From positions 10,106,001 through 10,170,000 of the forward strand of contig OZ176051.1 in the NCBI GenBank assembly GCA_964247055.1: a stretch of DNA of 64,000 nt, given 5' to 3'. The stretch comes from Paragordius varius (lineage: Eukaryota > Nematomorpha). The translations under genes and the position numbers were made by a program. Numbering within the stretch: the stretch's first letter is position 1; every line of letters starts with the position of its first letter. The notes beneath the pieces were generated by a model. That model had not been told where the DNA came from, did no database searches, and saw nothing but the letters and a program-made list of their open reading frames with translations. This document shows positions 24,301 to 35,665 of the stretch, in pieces.

Positions 24301-26027
24301 GGAAGAAAAAAAGTTATCATATGATTGATTTTTTAAAGATAAAACAAAAAATTTCAAAATTATGATTGCCTTTCCACATCTAAAGGGAACCAAAAATGTT
24401 ATCATACAACCGAATTTAATCATACGAACCACTTATTTAAGATAAAATGAAATTGGAACCGGTTTCTGCTAAAACCTCAAGGACCGGGTTTTGGTTCCAT
24501 GTGGTTCCGGATCAAAGTCCTGTACACCACACTCTACTAAAATTTTGAACACATTATCAAGATAAAATTATGATTTCAATAGTAAAGCCAATATAAAAAT
24601 ATTTTTTTCTTTGACAGCTGATGATACCCAAATTGTAGGTTAATATTTTTCACACTTTTATAAACTTTTATTAATTAAATTTTGTTAATAAATACCTTTC
24701 TTCCTGACAATCAAAATATATTAGATTTGTATTAAAAAAGATATTTTAACTATATTCAAATAAACTTTTATATATTTTTCCCCTACTTCTAATAAAATTT
24801 TATATCATATTTGATTCGAATGCTGCCAACTCCCAAAAAAATTATTTTATTTTCCATATTTACCCTAGGACTAAACATTAAGGCAAACTATTTAAATTAA
24901 ACTTTAAATTTTCAGTTTGTCGTTAGTGTAGCGCTCTAAATTCGCCCATTATCTTTACCTCGCACTGATCCTTTTATAGCGAATGGACTAATCTATAAAA
25001 TTTAAAATATGGTCATTGAAAAGTTTAAAACGTTAATAGGAAAGTAGTATATTTTGATTATATTTTGATTAAAGAAATATAAGTTAAATTCCATTTAAAA
25101 GCAAAATCTAATTTTAGAGCCGCTTGAGTACAATCAATTAGAATAAAATGTGTGCTAAAAACACACATGTTGTGTATTTAAAAAATTAATTATGATCCTG
25201 TAAAGATATATAACACGCCTCTTAAATTTATCATAATAAAATAAATTTTACATACCATAGTAAATAGGCAGTAATACTGTTATTTTTATCATTCAGAAAC
25301 TGCCGCAAATGCCGTTGGTATTTTTTTACAAATTATTTTACATATTGAAACCTACTTTTTAGTATAAACCATTTACAGTAAAAACTGAAATTATACGGAC
25401 AAAACGCAAAAATATAAAGTCAATTTTTTTAAAAAAAACACATCCATACTTTTTAAATCTTGATTTTTTAAATATAACACATGGTTGCACACTGCAAACT
25501 ATGAAACTGATAGGTATATCGGTAAATAAATCAATTATATATTTTGCAATTGTAATTTCATAATTTATATAAAAAATTAAGGTTTAAAAAAGAAAGGTTG
25601 TCTTTTAAAAAAAATATTTGTCTTTATATTTTTACGTTTTGTCCGCAAATTTCAATTTTATTTGTATATTTCGGCAATAACTCTTATATTTATAGTTAAT
25701 TCTTTTAAATTTTAATAATTCTTAATTATGCGCGGACGGCTAATATATATATTTAGCAATATAGACTGCATTTTATAAAATACTATTATTATGAAGAGAA
25801 GTATTCACATATTTTAACTTGCAATGTTTAGCATGCTAGAATTTTATTATATTTGATGCTTCATTGGATGCTAATCTTTTTATGACAAAAAAATCTAATT
25901 AAATTTTAAGCTTACTTCAAGTTTTTAAAAAAAAATTAGCCAATATAATTATATCTTTGGAGTTTGTTGAGATCTATATATGTGTCCTTTGACAATTTTT
26001 CCAGCTTATGCGCATCTTTCATTATAA
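11325..26027 (+). CDS. Micro-exon gene B, small secreted protein
   Basis: Exon 1 (coding 11328-11385) encodes MMKVLLYALVVIASLHGQE, a textbook signal peptide, and ends in phase 1. It is followed by phase-1 exons with lengths divisible by 3: 12265-12297 (AMTLDPQAEN), 12341-12364 (REMMNLM), 16769-16789 (SEQLQA), 18415-18435 (AEIYAH), 20415-20426 (FME), 20452-20472 (ARAHMD), 20507-20527 (LKKMLD), 22188-22208 (ESLHIT), 24618-24638 (DDTQIV) and 25297-25317 (TAANAV). The terminal exon starts at 26005, encodes YAHLSL and stops at 26025-26027; AATAAA follows at 26065-26070. Seven of the exons are exactly 21 nt. The mature product would be about 80 residues, acidic, without cysteines and fully secreted. 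This matches the architecture of trematode micro-exon genes, whose products are secreted by gland and tegument cells and vary by exon skipping; that role is inference. Introns run from 25 nt (20427-20451) to over 4 kb and hold most MITEs of this region. Another possible 15-nt exon is 17515-17529. Confidence 0.75.
12298..12340 (+). repeat. (TA)n microsatellite forming an entire intron
   Basis: The 43-nt gap between two micro-exons of gene B begins GTATAG and is otherwise a pure TA repeat ending in TAG. Donor, presumptive branch region and acceptor are all made of the microsatellite. Confidence 0.6.
12576..13435. mobile_element. MITE with CAAATTCACCC end repeats, split by another MITE
   Basis: The left end repeats motifs of the type TTCAAATTCACCCTTGAAC; the right end carries the inverse (AGGGTGAATTTGAATTG). 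Its inner sequence aligns in reverse orientation with the copy at 50285-50602. The TTAA-flanked MITE at 12657-13238 is inserted inside it. It lies in an intron of micro-exon gene B. Confidence 0.6.
12657..13238. mobile_element. TTAA-flanked MITE, copy A (piggyBac-like)
   Basis: The ends CACTTGGAT.../...GAATCGAAGTG are imperfect inverted repeats that include a second inverted block around ATTGGGGTA and TACCCCA. TTAA lies on both sides (12653-12656 and 13239-13242), the target duplication typical of piggyBac-type transposition. It is 582 bp without a coding frame. The same family occurs at 26566-27117 and, truncated, at 1-215. Confidence 0.7.
14030..15860. repeat. Satellite array, about six units of ~290 bp
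   Basis: Landmarks recur in the same order: CTACCCGCC..AACTGCGCCACCAT, GGCCATATGAGTTC, ATTACCCGTAAAAAGG, TTTTTTAAATTAGCC and GCCCTAAAAATGCGCC. The block around GGGTA..CTACCCGCC appears near 14172, 14450, 14767, 15081, 15346 and 15627, a spacing of roughly 265-317 bp. Units are strongly diverged, so the array is old. It is GC-richer than its surroundings and lies within an intron of micro-exon gene B. The stretch 13436-14030 before it and 15860-16768 after it hold nothing recognisable apart from a C-run and a short hairpin near 15910-15940. Confidence 0.75.
18872..19929. mobile_element. Non-autonomous hAT element
   Basis: It starts CAGGGCTTGGAAC and ends GTTCCAAGCCCTG. The 8-bp flanks gtcatttt (18864-18871) and gttatttt (19930-19937) match at 7 of 8 positions. 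GGTTCTAGAACC-type short palindromes recur near the left end. No transposase frame is visible. It sits in an intron of micro-exon gene B. Confidence 0.75.
21617..21700. mobile_element. Tiny hairpin MITE
   Basis: TATATAACAAAGGGCATTAT near the left end is mirrored by ATAATCTGCCCTTTGTTATA at the right end, with a loop of about 35 bases. Perfectly or nearly paired arms and lack of coding capacity suggest a miniature inverted-repeat element. Confidence 0.5.
21723..21993. mobile_element. Tc1/mariner-like MITE, copy 1
   Basis: The ends CAGTAAAAATTGAAAATATA / TATAATTTCAATTTTACTG are extended by a long inverted repeat containing AAAACGTAAAAATATAAAGA. TA precedes the left end. At least three relatives lie at 25376-25663, 27138-27412 and 52594-53158. 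Confidence 0.65.
23144..24522. mobile_element. hAT-like element rich in GGAACC motifs
   Basis: The region opens with CAGGGTC followed by GAACCGGGGGGTTCC-like palindromic clusters. It closes with the mirror set GGTTCC..GGTTCCGG and GTCCTG. The pattern resembles the subterminal repeats of the hAT element at 18872-19929. No matching 8-bp duplication is visible with these borders, so the exact ends are uncertain. A small fragment of the same type lies near 34500-34620. Confidence 0.4.
25376..25663. mobile_element. Tc1/mariner-like MITE, copy 2
   Basis: TA-CAGTAAAAACTGAAATTAT at the left and the complementary ACGTTTTGTCCG..TTTCAATTTTA at the right flank an AT-rich core. The right terminus is degraded. 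It belongs to the family of 27138-27412. Confidence 0.6.
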
Positions 26028-26565
26028 CAAAAAAACGGGATTAAAATTTTGACATAATGGATATAATAAATATAACCATTACAAACTTCATACTCAGGTA
26101 ATATCATTGAGTTCAGCAGGAAATGCCCAGTCTTTCCTATAACCTTAGGATGGTGTATAAATGGGGAAGAAAATTCTTTGCTTAACAAAACTTTAAACAA
26201 CTATTATTTAATCTTATAGTATGCGTGATTATTGAATGGGAAATTGGATTCTTTGGATTTTATATTGTAAATGTTGACATTACAATAAATACTGAAAATC
26301 GTCCTTGAACATTTCCAGTGAGTCGCTGAACGCTTCAAGTTGGTCCTTGAAGACTTTATATGGTCTGGTACATTTCAAGTTGGTATTAGAACAATTTAAG
26401 TTGGTGCATTAAATTTTTAAGTTTAATTTAACCATAATTTTGCATTTATTTTTTAACCTAATTTTCTTTATTTATTATAATCTATTTAAAAATATAATTA
26501 TAACCACTTTTTTTGTTTCAAACTAATTTTTCAATTTAAAATTATTAAATTATAAATGTTTTTAA

Positions 26566-27117
26566 CACTTGGATACAACATACTCAAAATTGGGGTAGTT
26601 GGATACCCCAGGCTTGTTTAAAATCAAATACTTCAGTATGGAAGGAATCGAAACCATGGCAAAATTTTGCACTTATATAACATAAATAAACCTAAATGTA
26701 TAAAAAATCTTATTCAAAAACATTTTATATTAAATATTTTAAGCTAAAACCTAAAGGTAAAAATTTCGTCAATGTGACATGTGTCAAATGGTAAAATTAA
26801 AATAATAAAATATAAACCGCATTTTCTATTTCTATCAATGTAAGATGTAATTTATATTCAATTATAGCTTTAGTTTTACCCTTAAATAACAAAGACGATG
26901 TTTTGCAAAAATTTTGTTAAATAAAAATGGCGTCGAAGTAGTTTGAGATGGAACTTTTTTTTCAAAACAAAATTTTATCAAGATATATTGGCATATTTAT
27001 ATAATTTTTATCAGGATAGAAGCATAAATTTAAATTGGGACCGTATCCTTCAGTAGTTTTTTGAAAATTCTAACTTATAGTCTGGGCTATTTAGATACCC
27101 CAATTTGAATCGAAGTG
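26566..27117. mobile_element. TTAA-flanked MITE, copy B
   Basis: Same family as 12657-13238: CACTTGGATACAACA at the left, GAATCGAAGTG at the right, and TTAA on both sides (26562-26565 and 27118-27121). It is inserted into the composite MITE at 26300-27712. Confidence 0.7.
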
Positions 27118-27137
27118 TTAATAAAAAATTGTAAATA

Positions 27138-27412
27138 CAGCAAAAATTAATATTATACGGACATAACGTAAAAATATAAAGACAATGTTTTTTTCAAAAG
27201 ACAACCATACTATTACAAACTATAATTTATCCTATTAAAATCATTTAAACAATCATAAAATATACATTTGAGTATGTACATATCTATTTTATACTTTAAA
27301 GAAAATAATGAGTTATAAAAACAACAAGATTTAAAAAGTATGGTTGTACTTTAGAAAAAAAATTTTGTCTTTATATTTTTACGTTTTGTCCGTATAATTT
27401 CAATTTTTACTG
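27138..27412. mobile_element. Tc1/mariner-like MITE, copy 3, intact ends
   Basis: It runs from CAGCAAAAATTAATATTATA to TTTCAATTTTTACTG, 275 bp, with TA on both sides (27136-27137 and 27413-27414). Long inverted repeats reach into the ACGTTTTGTCCG block. It is the best-preserved copy for defining this family. Confidence 0.75.
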
Positions 27413-28330
27413 TAATAACCTAGAAACTTATATATTTTTGAATTAGGTGATCTAATAAATATTTAAAATAAATAATTAAAAGATTGATATTGATTTAAAA
27501 TTTATGTTTAATGTAGAAAATAGGTTAAAAATGATAAAATAGATGAATGATATACGATTTGTTTGATAAAAGTTAAAAATAAAACAAAAAGTTAAAGCAC
27601 CGACTTGAAGTCAACATAAACACACTTGAAATGGTTAAGGGCCAACTTGTTAGACACTCTTGAATTGTTCAAGAACCAACTTGAAGGTTTAAGGAGACTC
27701 TTGAAAAAATGGTACAAATAATTTATAACACGGTGCGCAGCAAAAAATAAATATTAATGAATCTATTCGAAAGCTAAATTCAAGATAATAATAATTATCG
27801 AAATGATATATAGGTCAAAATACTAGAAAAAAAGTTATTTAAATTTTTCTATTAATAGCCAAAATCAAAAATAGATAAAACGTGTCAAAAAATTTTATTT
27901 GTGTTTATATAGCATAAGGGTAATTCTAAACGCAAAATTTATCAACAAAAATTTTACCTTTTGGTAGGTCCCAGAAAAATTTTCAAGAATATAAAATTCA
28001 GCAGCATCCTGACTTCCCACTTTTATTTTTTTTGCACCAATAGACAAAACACCTCCAAGAATACCAATTTATCATAATAGAGTAATACTTAAGGGTTGTT
28101 CTGTCATTTTTTGAATTATCTAATTTTCCAAATATTATCTATCTATGAACCCATTTAGCATATACACCGTCAAAAGAAAAGATGTTCATATTTTTTCTTA
28201 ACACCTCTGCTATATACAAAATTTCATCTAAGTACATTTGATTATTGTTTCTGATGATATTTGTTACAAATAATTTACTTTGTTATCCTGTTTAGTGATG
28301 AACATTGATTACCTTTCGCAGTCTATATAT

Positions 28331-31046
28331 CAGGGGTGGCCACACTTTTTTTGTCGCGAGCTTTTTTTTGGCTTTTTTCTTAAAAAAAGAGTTCGCGGTC
28401 ACCCAGAAATATTTATCAAAAAAACTCAATCAACACTTTAAATGATGTATATACCTGCTTTACAGATTAGAGTGACTTGTTTAAACCATTTTAAAATTGT
28501 AATTTTTTTATCTATCAACCAAATACAAAAATAATTTTAATTAAAAGACAACGGGTTATTAACTACCTTAATTTTTTAACCAACATAAAACACTTCAAAA
28601 TATTTAATTAAATTTCTATTATATGAAATTTTACAATATAAAAATTTAAACAATGCATTTGAAATTACAGGGGAGAATACATTATGATACAAAAAATAAA
28701 AGAAATAAAAAATAGCATTCCAATTTAGAACCATAATTTGAACATAAATAAGAGTACATTAAAATTGTATCAGTTTTAATTCTATCCACATATTTTTTAG
28801 TAAATCGGCTTTTTCCTAAGCGAAAATACAACTCGATAAGCATCCATATTTAATAAAGAAAAAAAATATTTAAAACGCCCGACTGCGAAGAAATTCAGAA
28901 AGTTTTTCTAAATTAGGTTCAAATGAAGTCAAAGCAATTCTTAAACATGATTCTAAATGTTTATTAGTTAATTGTGACCTCTGTTTAGTTTTGATAGCAT
29001 TCATAATTGAAAAAGCCGATTCACATAAATATGTGGATACAAAAAAAGAACTGAATAATGCAGCGGTTTTCCAAATATGGGGTATTTATCTTTATTTATA
29101 AATTTATATATATCTGATCCTAATGATTTTAGATGGATATCGCATTTAACATTTATTAATTCCTCTTCCAACTCTGCTAAATTTGGTACTCCAAGAAAGT
29201 GGCTGAGTTTTTTATTATTATTAAATGGGCATGATAAAAAAATAGCGATGTCTTCAAGTTTATTTATAGATGAAAATCGTTTTTCAAAATCATTAATAAG
29301 CAGACCAATATCATCTGCATATTTTTCAAAAGAGAGATTCTCTATTTTTTCAGACACCGCTGCCAGATTAAAAAAATGTTTTATATCTCGGTTTTTTAAT
29401 TGTGTTTCTACTACTGTTAATGTTTCCTTAAAAGATTTTAAAGCACCCATCATATCCATTATTGTTTTATCTTTTCCTTGTAATTGGATGTTTAATTTAT
29501 GCAATTTTTCCGTGATATCGCCTAAAAAAATGAAAGATCAAGCAGCCAATCTTGATCTTTCAATTCAGGGTATGAAAATTTAGAATTCTCTAAAAAAATT
29601 TCTATTTGTGGTAAAAGTTGCCTAAATCTAATTAAAAATGCGGCACGACTCAACCACCTTACATCAGTATGTAATAAAAGTTCTCCATATTCCACGCCGC
29701 GCTCATTTAACAAAATTCGAAATTGGCGGCGGGGCAAGCTTTTTGTTCGAATGGCGTTAACAATTTTAAAACAGGGGTTCATTACATGATGGTATTTTAA
29801 AACTTTTGAACATAAAACTTGATTATGGATTATACAATGGTAATCAATGAACTTGGGAAATGCACTGTGATTTTTACATAAAGCGATAAAGCCGTTGTTT
29901 AAGCCAATCATAGCTGGAGCTCCATCAGTAGTTATAGATGCGAGTTTTACGATGGGAAGTTTCGTATCTGTGATAAATTTATAAAAAGAATCAAAAATAT
30001 CCTGCCCTCTGGTTCATTCGTGGAGAGGTATTATAGTTAATAATTCCTCCTTTGCAGATAAATCACTAAATATCATACGAATAAAAATGCATAATTGGGC
30101 GATTCCAACATAATCGGTGGACTCATCGAGTTGCAAAGAAAAAAAATACAGTTATTAATATTTTCATGTAAAATTTCATAAAGATTATTACTAATATCTT
30201 CAGCCCTGCGCATAACGGTATTTCTCGATAAGCTTATGCTTTTAATAGCTGTCATAATATTATTTTTGTTATCAAAATTTTCAAATAAAATATCACAAGC
30301 GCTAATAAAGGCTTCTTTAAATATTTCACCATCTTGGAATGGCTTATTGTTCCGAATGAGTATTTCCGCTACCTTGAATGAAGCAATCGTAGCATTTTTA
30401 TAGTCTTTGTTGTATTTAAGTATGCTATTTTGTGAGGCGGATAATTGTTCTTTTAATTCCTTTACTTTAATATTGCGTTCTTGAGTTTGTAAGGGGTAGT
30501 TTTTGGAGTAATGTGGATGCAGAGATCTATAATGTCTTTTAATATTTGACTTTTTGGGCAAAGCAACAGTACTATTGCATATTAGACAGGTGCATGTTTC
30601 ATTTATCATAATAAAAAAGTATTCATGCTCCCAATCTTTCTTGTATCTGTACAACTTTTTTTGGCTCATTCTAAAATATAAGTTTTAAAAACCTACTTTT
30701 GGTGTATCAAATCAAATCTAACTTCACGATTATGCTTCTGATTTATAAATAAGCTTTGCTCAAAGTTTTGATATATACAAGGGAAATGACTGATTTTAAG
30801 TTTTAATGCAAATGCTCCAAAACATATGAATTATAATTAATAAAATAATTTTTTACACCCTTTTCTTAGACGTTTTTTTTAATTTAAACCGTATTTTTTT
30901 GTATTTTAAATTTAAATTCGCTCAGAAGTAGCCAACTATCCGAAAAAAATCAATAAAATTTTTTAAAAAAAAATATTTTCAGGCGGTCACTTTTTGAGTT
31001 GTCGCGGTCACGAAAGTGACCGCGGTCACCTCGTTGGCCACCCCTG
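28331..31046 (-). mobile_element. hAT DNA transposon with 8-bp target duplication
   Basis: The terminal inverted repeats are CAGGGGTGGCCA at 28331 and TGGCCACCCCTG ending at 31046. The 8-bp flanks ctatatat at 28323-28330 and 31047-31054 are identical. Subterminal GCGGTCAC motifs recur at both ends, as is usual where hAT transposase binds. The element carries a decayed transposase on the minus strand. The perfect flanks suggest a fairly recent insertion, though the coding region is already broken. Confidence 0.9.
28870..30669 (-). pseudogene. Decayed hAT transposase (GTF2IRD2/ZBED-like)
   Basis: The N-terminal 198 residues are intact (30669-30073) and start MSQKKLYRYKKDWEHEYFF. A BED-type zinc finger follows, with CLIC about 30 residues in and an H(4)H pair about 20 residues later. 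Downstream pieces in other frames (29911-29522, 29504-29001 and on to 28870) cover the RNase H-like core and the C-terminal dimerisation region SIMNAIKTKQRSQL. At least three frame changes or stops separate them, so no full protein is made. The family resembles the hAT-derived proteins annotated as GTF2IRD2-like or ZBED-like zinc-finger proteins. Plus-strand frames here are shadows of this coding sequence. Confidence 0.8.
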
Positions 31047-31815
31047 CTATATATATTCAGACATTTTATTATCTCACCCCACCTACTTGGTTTTTTCATT
31101 TATTTTATTTAAGTTTAATACTGTTTCAATACAATGTTATAAATATGTGATGGCGAATGGGTCGCTCTAATGCTATCTGAAGGAATATATAGGAAGGCTA
31201 ATAATATAATACTTTCATCTTTAAAAAAAGTGACACAATAATTAAACTTTACTCGTCACAAAGTTAATGAATTGTTGTTATCATATACACATGCATTTTC
31301 TTCATGGATTATGTGAAGAGTTGGGGCTTCTTGTAAACACCTGTTATCAATGATACCCCAGGCTATTTTCTCATAAATAAAATATTCGGATTAAAAAATT
31401 TGGACTTACTACAGTCTATACTGTTATATAGTGGTATGCATTATTTATGTTAAAGTGAAATAAGTCAGGTTTTTTGAAATTATCGTAACTTGTATGTTTT
31501 ACATGCAAATACAATTATTTGTTAAAATTATGGAACACAGTATTTGTTCAGCTAAAAAAATTGTGATAAGGCAGTGCTTTGAGTTTTATCTTCAAAGACT
31601 GAAGGCCTTGTGAGCATAATATTTCTTGGAGTTATCCGCGTTCTATAGTTTTATTATTTTTAGATGATCTAGACAGGCAAGATCGTATGCATCTATTTTT
31701 AACGTATTAACATTTAATTTTAAATATTTATTGTACATTTTAACATTTAGTTATTGATCAAATCATGGGTAATTTAACTCGTGCATAGATTAATATTTAT
31801 CTTTGTATGATATTA

Positions 31816-31864
31816 CAGTATGCATTTTGCCGTCTGAAAAATGAAACCATTAAAATGCATAGTG
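31816..31864. repeat. Remnant of the CAGTATGCA MITE family
   Basis: CAGTATGCATTTT at the left and ACCATTAAAATGCATAGTG at the right match the ends of the copy at 44288-44449; the middle is deleted. Confidence 0.45.
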
Positions 31865-33664
31865 TAAATTAATGTTAAAGTTAAAAGTATTAAATTTGTT
31901 TTTAACATATTTGTTTACCGGTCATTAGCAATTATCTAGCCATTTTGATAATTTTTATGGATTTGATAATCAATTAAGAGAGGTTGATATTTTTTGAAGC
32001 AATAGAACTCTAGACACATAATAATTCCAGATATATTTGTTTTAGACACTATGGAAAGTATAAATTCTATAAAATAGCTGAAGACTGACTGATTCCTTTA
32101 TAGTTTTGTCCCAATTTATAGTGTTGGGCAAATAAATTTAATTTTTATTTAATAAATATATTTTTTCATTATATTTTGTATGTTATATAATTTTGAAAAC
32201 ATATTTATATGTGCATCGTGGCGCATTAAATTTCCAAATCTAAATTTTTTAAGCGAAATGTTAATTATCATAAACATTCAAGTCATCTCAATCTTCTGTG
32301 GAATAATTCCAAGATAACTACTAGAAATGATTGATTAAAAACGGACCTTTTCTTCGTTTTATTAACCCGTTTATCGGTTTTGTTTAAGTATCCCAAGATC
32401 TTTTTATGCTCAAAAATTATCATAAAAAATATCTTAAAAAAATTATAAAATTTATATAATTTACTTTAAGATATTTTGTTTTTATATTGATATATTAAAA
32501 ATTAATACATTTTGGTTAATAAACTCCTTCAATTGTTTGAGGCCCTTTAATATTTATACATACCACATTACCTTCAAATTGTGGTCCCTAAATTACTCTG
32601 AGTTGTTAAAGGATATTGATTCAGAATTAAAAAACCTTAAAATTAATCTTGAATTTTAAAAAGCCGAATTCGAACATATTCCACATTTTGCCAATGATAA
32701 ATTTAATAATTTGTAAATATATCGTGGTCATAATTTTTTTTGAACAGATTTGTCCTATATTTTTTTCAATGGGGCTTGAGCGGAAAATTCGGCCCACGGA
32801 GTTTAGTTTTGGACACCCCTAATCTAGACTTTCGTGCTTATGAAAACAAGCTTAAAACAATTTTTCTTAGTTAGTCTCTTATTTTCTAAAAATATATACA
32901 AGAATAATTAAAATTAATTATAATTATCTGATTATAATAAAAATTATAATGTTCATCAGCCGCATTAAATATAATTTTTTAAAGTTTTACAACATCCAGA
33001 TGGTTAATAGTAACAAAAATGATGGATGCCTAGAATATAATTTATATAAAGTTGGGTAATATTTAAAAAATGCTTGGTTGTTATTCTAAAAAAATATTTT
33101 ATTAAACACACATCTTAATTTGAAGTTATTGATAATTTTAACTTATTTTTTTTAATTATTTTTACCTTAAAGGGTCAAATATCTAAATGCAAATTTGCTA
33201 AAATAAATACCAAAAATTATTTTTCCCTAATTTCCATAATATAAAAAATAAATTCGTATTTCATCTATAGTTGCATTAATTAATATTTGCAAAAAACGGT
33301 CATAATAGTGTTTTCTATATATAAGGTTTGAAAAAGATTTTAAATTAATATTTGTTGAGAATTTTATTTAATCTATCACATTAAAACCAAGAATATTGAT
33401 AATAAATCCATATATTATACAATAGCATCAAAAAATTGTTAATGAATCATATATCATTGGATAGCTGGATTCAGAATATTGAATGATAAATGCGAATAAT
33501 ACTTAGTTCTTTACATTGGGAAACGGTTTCATTTTGTGACTTTTCATTAAATAATTTTCAAACATATTTATTATAATCAAAATATAATTTATTATACGAA
33601 TTAAATAGCCAAATGTATAATTAAAAAGGTAGGTAAAGTGTATTTATATTAACAATCGCATCCA

Positions 33665-33927
33665 CAGAGGCGTAGCTAGAGGGGAAAAGGCAGACTGATG
33701 CACCGGGCGCCATATTTTAAGGGATACCGGATTTTAAAAAATATTAATTTTATTTCAAAAAATAGGTATTAAAAAGTTATTATTTTAAATAATACATAAA
33801 AAATCACCAATTTATGAGTAGGGTATGAATTTTATGAATTTTTCAAAATGCAAGGGGTAGCATGGAGGGGGGAGGGAGGCATCACGAATTCATGCACCGG
33901 GCGCCAGAAATGCAAGCTACGCATCTG
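33665..33927. mobile_element. hAT-like MITE
   Basis: The ends CAGAGGCGTAGCTAG and GCAAGCTACGCATCTG are inverted repeats, and GCACCGGGCGCCA occurs twice inside. Flanks match only loosely (gcatccac versus gcatctat), so the superfamily is probable rather than proven. Confidence 0.5.
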
Positions 33928-35384
33928 CATCTATGGAGTAAATTTTTATTTAACTTTAAAAATGATGTAGTACAAGCAATTCATCGTCTTCTCGGATCTC
34001 AAAATATAAAATTTAGCGTGGAAAAGTTCTTTCTATGTTGTGACAACTAATATTTACCGCTAATTTAACCTAACATGATATTATATTAAAATATTTATCT
34101 GTGGCCAAAAACATCTTAGGGGTCTGATGCGGTTCGTGGGCTGTGGTTTGAGTACGATTGATATATTGTTGTGTAGCTTATTTTTCCGTTATGGGTAATT
34201 AATTATGGACGCTATAGTTTATGGTTTTTTACCGGATTCATTTATTAATAAGGTAAATTTTCTCATAGAAAAAAAAATATACATGAATAGTTACTGTAGT
34301 TGTTTTCAAGTATCAAAGGTAGATATTCAGATAATAATCGTTAACATGGTAATTCTATTTTAATTGGATTAAAGATTAATTTTTTAAAACTAATATTTAA
34401 CAACAAATTATCCTTATGGAAAGAAAAATGTTATTATATCATGAATATTAAAAAATAATTTTAACAATAAATTATAATTTTAAAAATAAAACCATATGGG
34501 AACCACTTATTTTGGAGGTGAAACCGGATCCGACCGGCTAGATGGTTGGAGGATGTGGATCCGGTTCCGGCTCGAAATTCTAAGTTATACTAAGTTTGAT
34601 CTAGAACTAGATTCTAGAAAGTAATTTTTATGAAAAGATGTTCGATTCACTTTCCGAAAAATCAGTGTTCTAAAATTGTAATTTGGAGTTTCGCTAGAAT
34701 TTATTTTGGCATAATTGAAATGAAAAAAAAATGTTTTTTTATTATATCAAAAATTTTTGTCTTAAGATTACTTTTAATTCTAGGTATAATATAAATTAAG
34801 TAATAAACTTGATATGGATTTTTATGTTATTGCTAGTCTTGTTTCGGTATAGCAAACGAAACTTTATAAAAAAATTATCAACCTTTATTTTTAGCATATT
34901 AAATTTGTAGTGCACTGTACTCTTACTTGTTTTCAAATCATGTTTTACTATGAATTTGGGGTTTATAATTCTTTAAATATTTTATTCTCCAAATTATGGA
35001 AGAGTTTGCTGGATAGAAAGATTTAGCATTGAACTCCGCCGGCCACGATTTAAACATAAAACACTTGTCAAGCCAAAAAAATGAACATTTAAAAATAATT
35101 TATCAGATAAACACCAGTCTCTTTATACAATATCTGATTATTGCATTTTAAACACTTAACTCTGAGTTTATTGAAACACAAGAATTTACGCATTTTGCTA
35201 TTAATTATCAATTCACAATTGCCACTTTGAATCATTTATAATATAATCTTTATTAGCTTAGCTGGTAAATAAGCTTGTCTTCGCTAACGTGACCCCCAGT
35301 TGCCGAGTCTTAAGTGGATGAGATTAAACAAAATGACGAAAACAAAGCGACAAATTTGACCTAATTTGACAAAATTCGGCACAT

Positions 35385-35388
<4 letters not shown>

Positions 35389-35423
<35 letters not shown>
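35389..35423. repeat. (TA)n microsatellite
   Basis: An uninterrupted TA run of about 35 bp. Other such runs are near 10468-10498 and 54804-54854. Confidence 0.9.
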
Positions 35424-35425
<2 letters not shown>

Positions 35426-35665
35426 AAAAATTTTATTGAGGGGTTTTCTTCAAAATAAAATTTAATTTTTTGACCTATGGCACATGACTCTTTTAAGAGA
35501 GTTTTGAAGATATCATTATTCATATGTGATGCTTAAATGTTCATTTACTTTGATTTTACAACATGTAGCTAAAGGTTCATGGAGATTTTTTAGAAATATA
35601 AAATAAATATTTTTCTTATATCTATATACGTATAAATATAATGACGCAATAGAAGAAAAATATAT

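Larger units (their letters stand above)
26300..27712. mobile_element. Composite MITE with CTTCAAGTTGG end repeats
   Basis: The left end has several CTTCAAGTTGGTCCTTGAA-type motifs; the right end has the inverse motifs ACTTGAAG and CCAACTTGAAGG. Between them lie two further complete MITEs (26566-27117 and 27138-27412), so this is a three-element nest. The 27713-28322 stretch after it holds nothing recognisable. Confidence 0.55.
31055..35283. other. Gene-poor AT-rich interval with repeat fragments
   Basis: I see no supported exon on either strand. Recognisable pieces are a MITE remnant (31816-31864), a hAT-like fragment with TTGGACACCCCT near 32805-32816, the hAT-like MITE at 33665-33927 and a GGAACC-type fragment near 34500-34620. 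Confidence 0.4.

Noticed and set aside
24918-24923. Possible 6-nt micro-exon
   Set aside because: It has AG before and GT after and fits phase 1, but a 6-nt match is expected by chance in this much intron.
29077-29583. Plus-strand frame of 168 codons
   Set aside because: It is the antisense shadow of the decayed hAT transposase.
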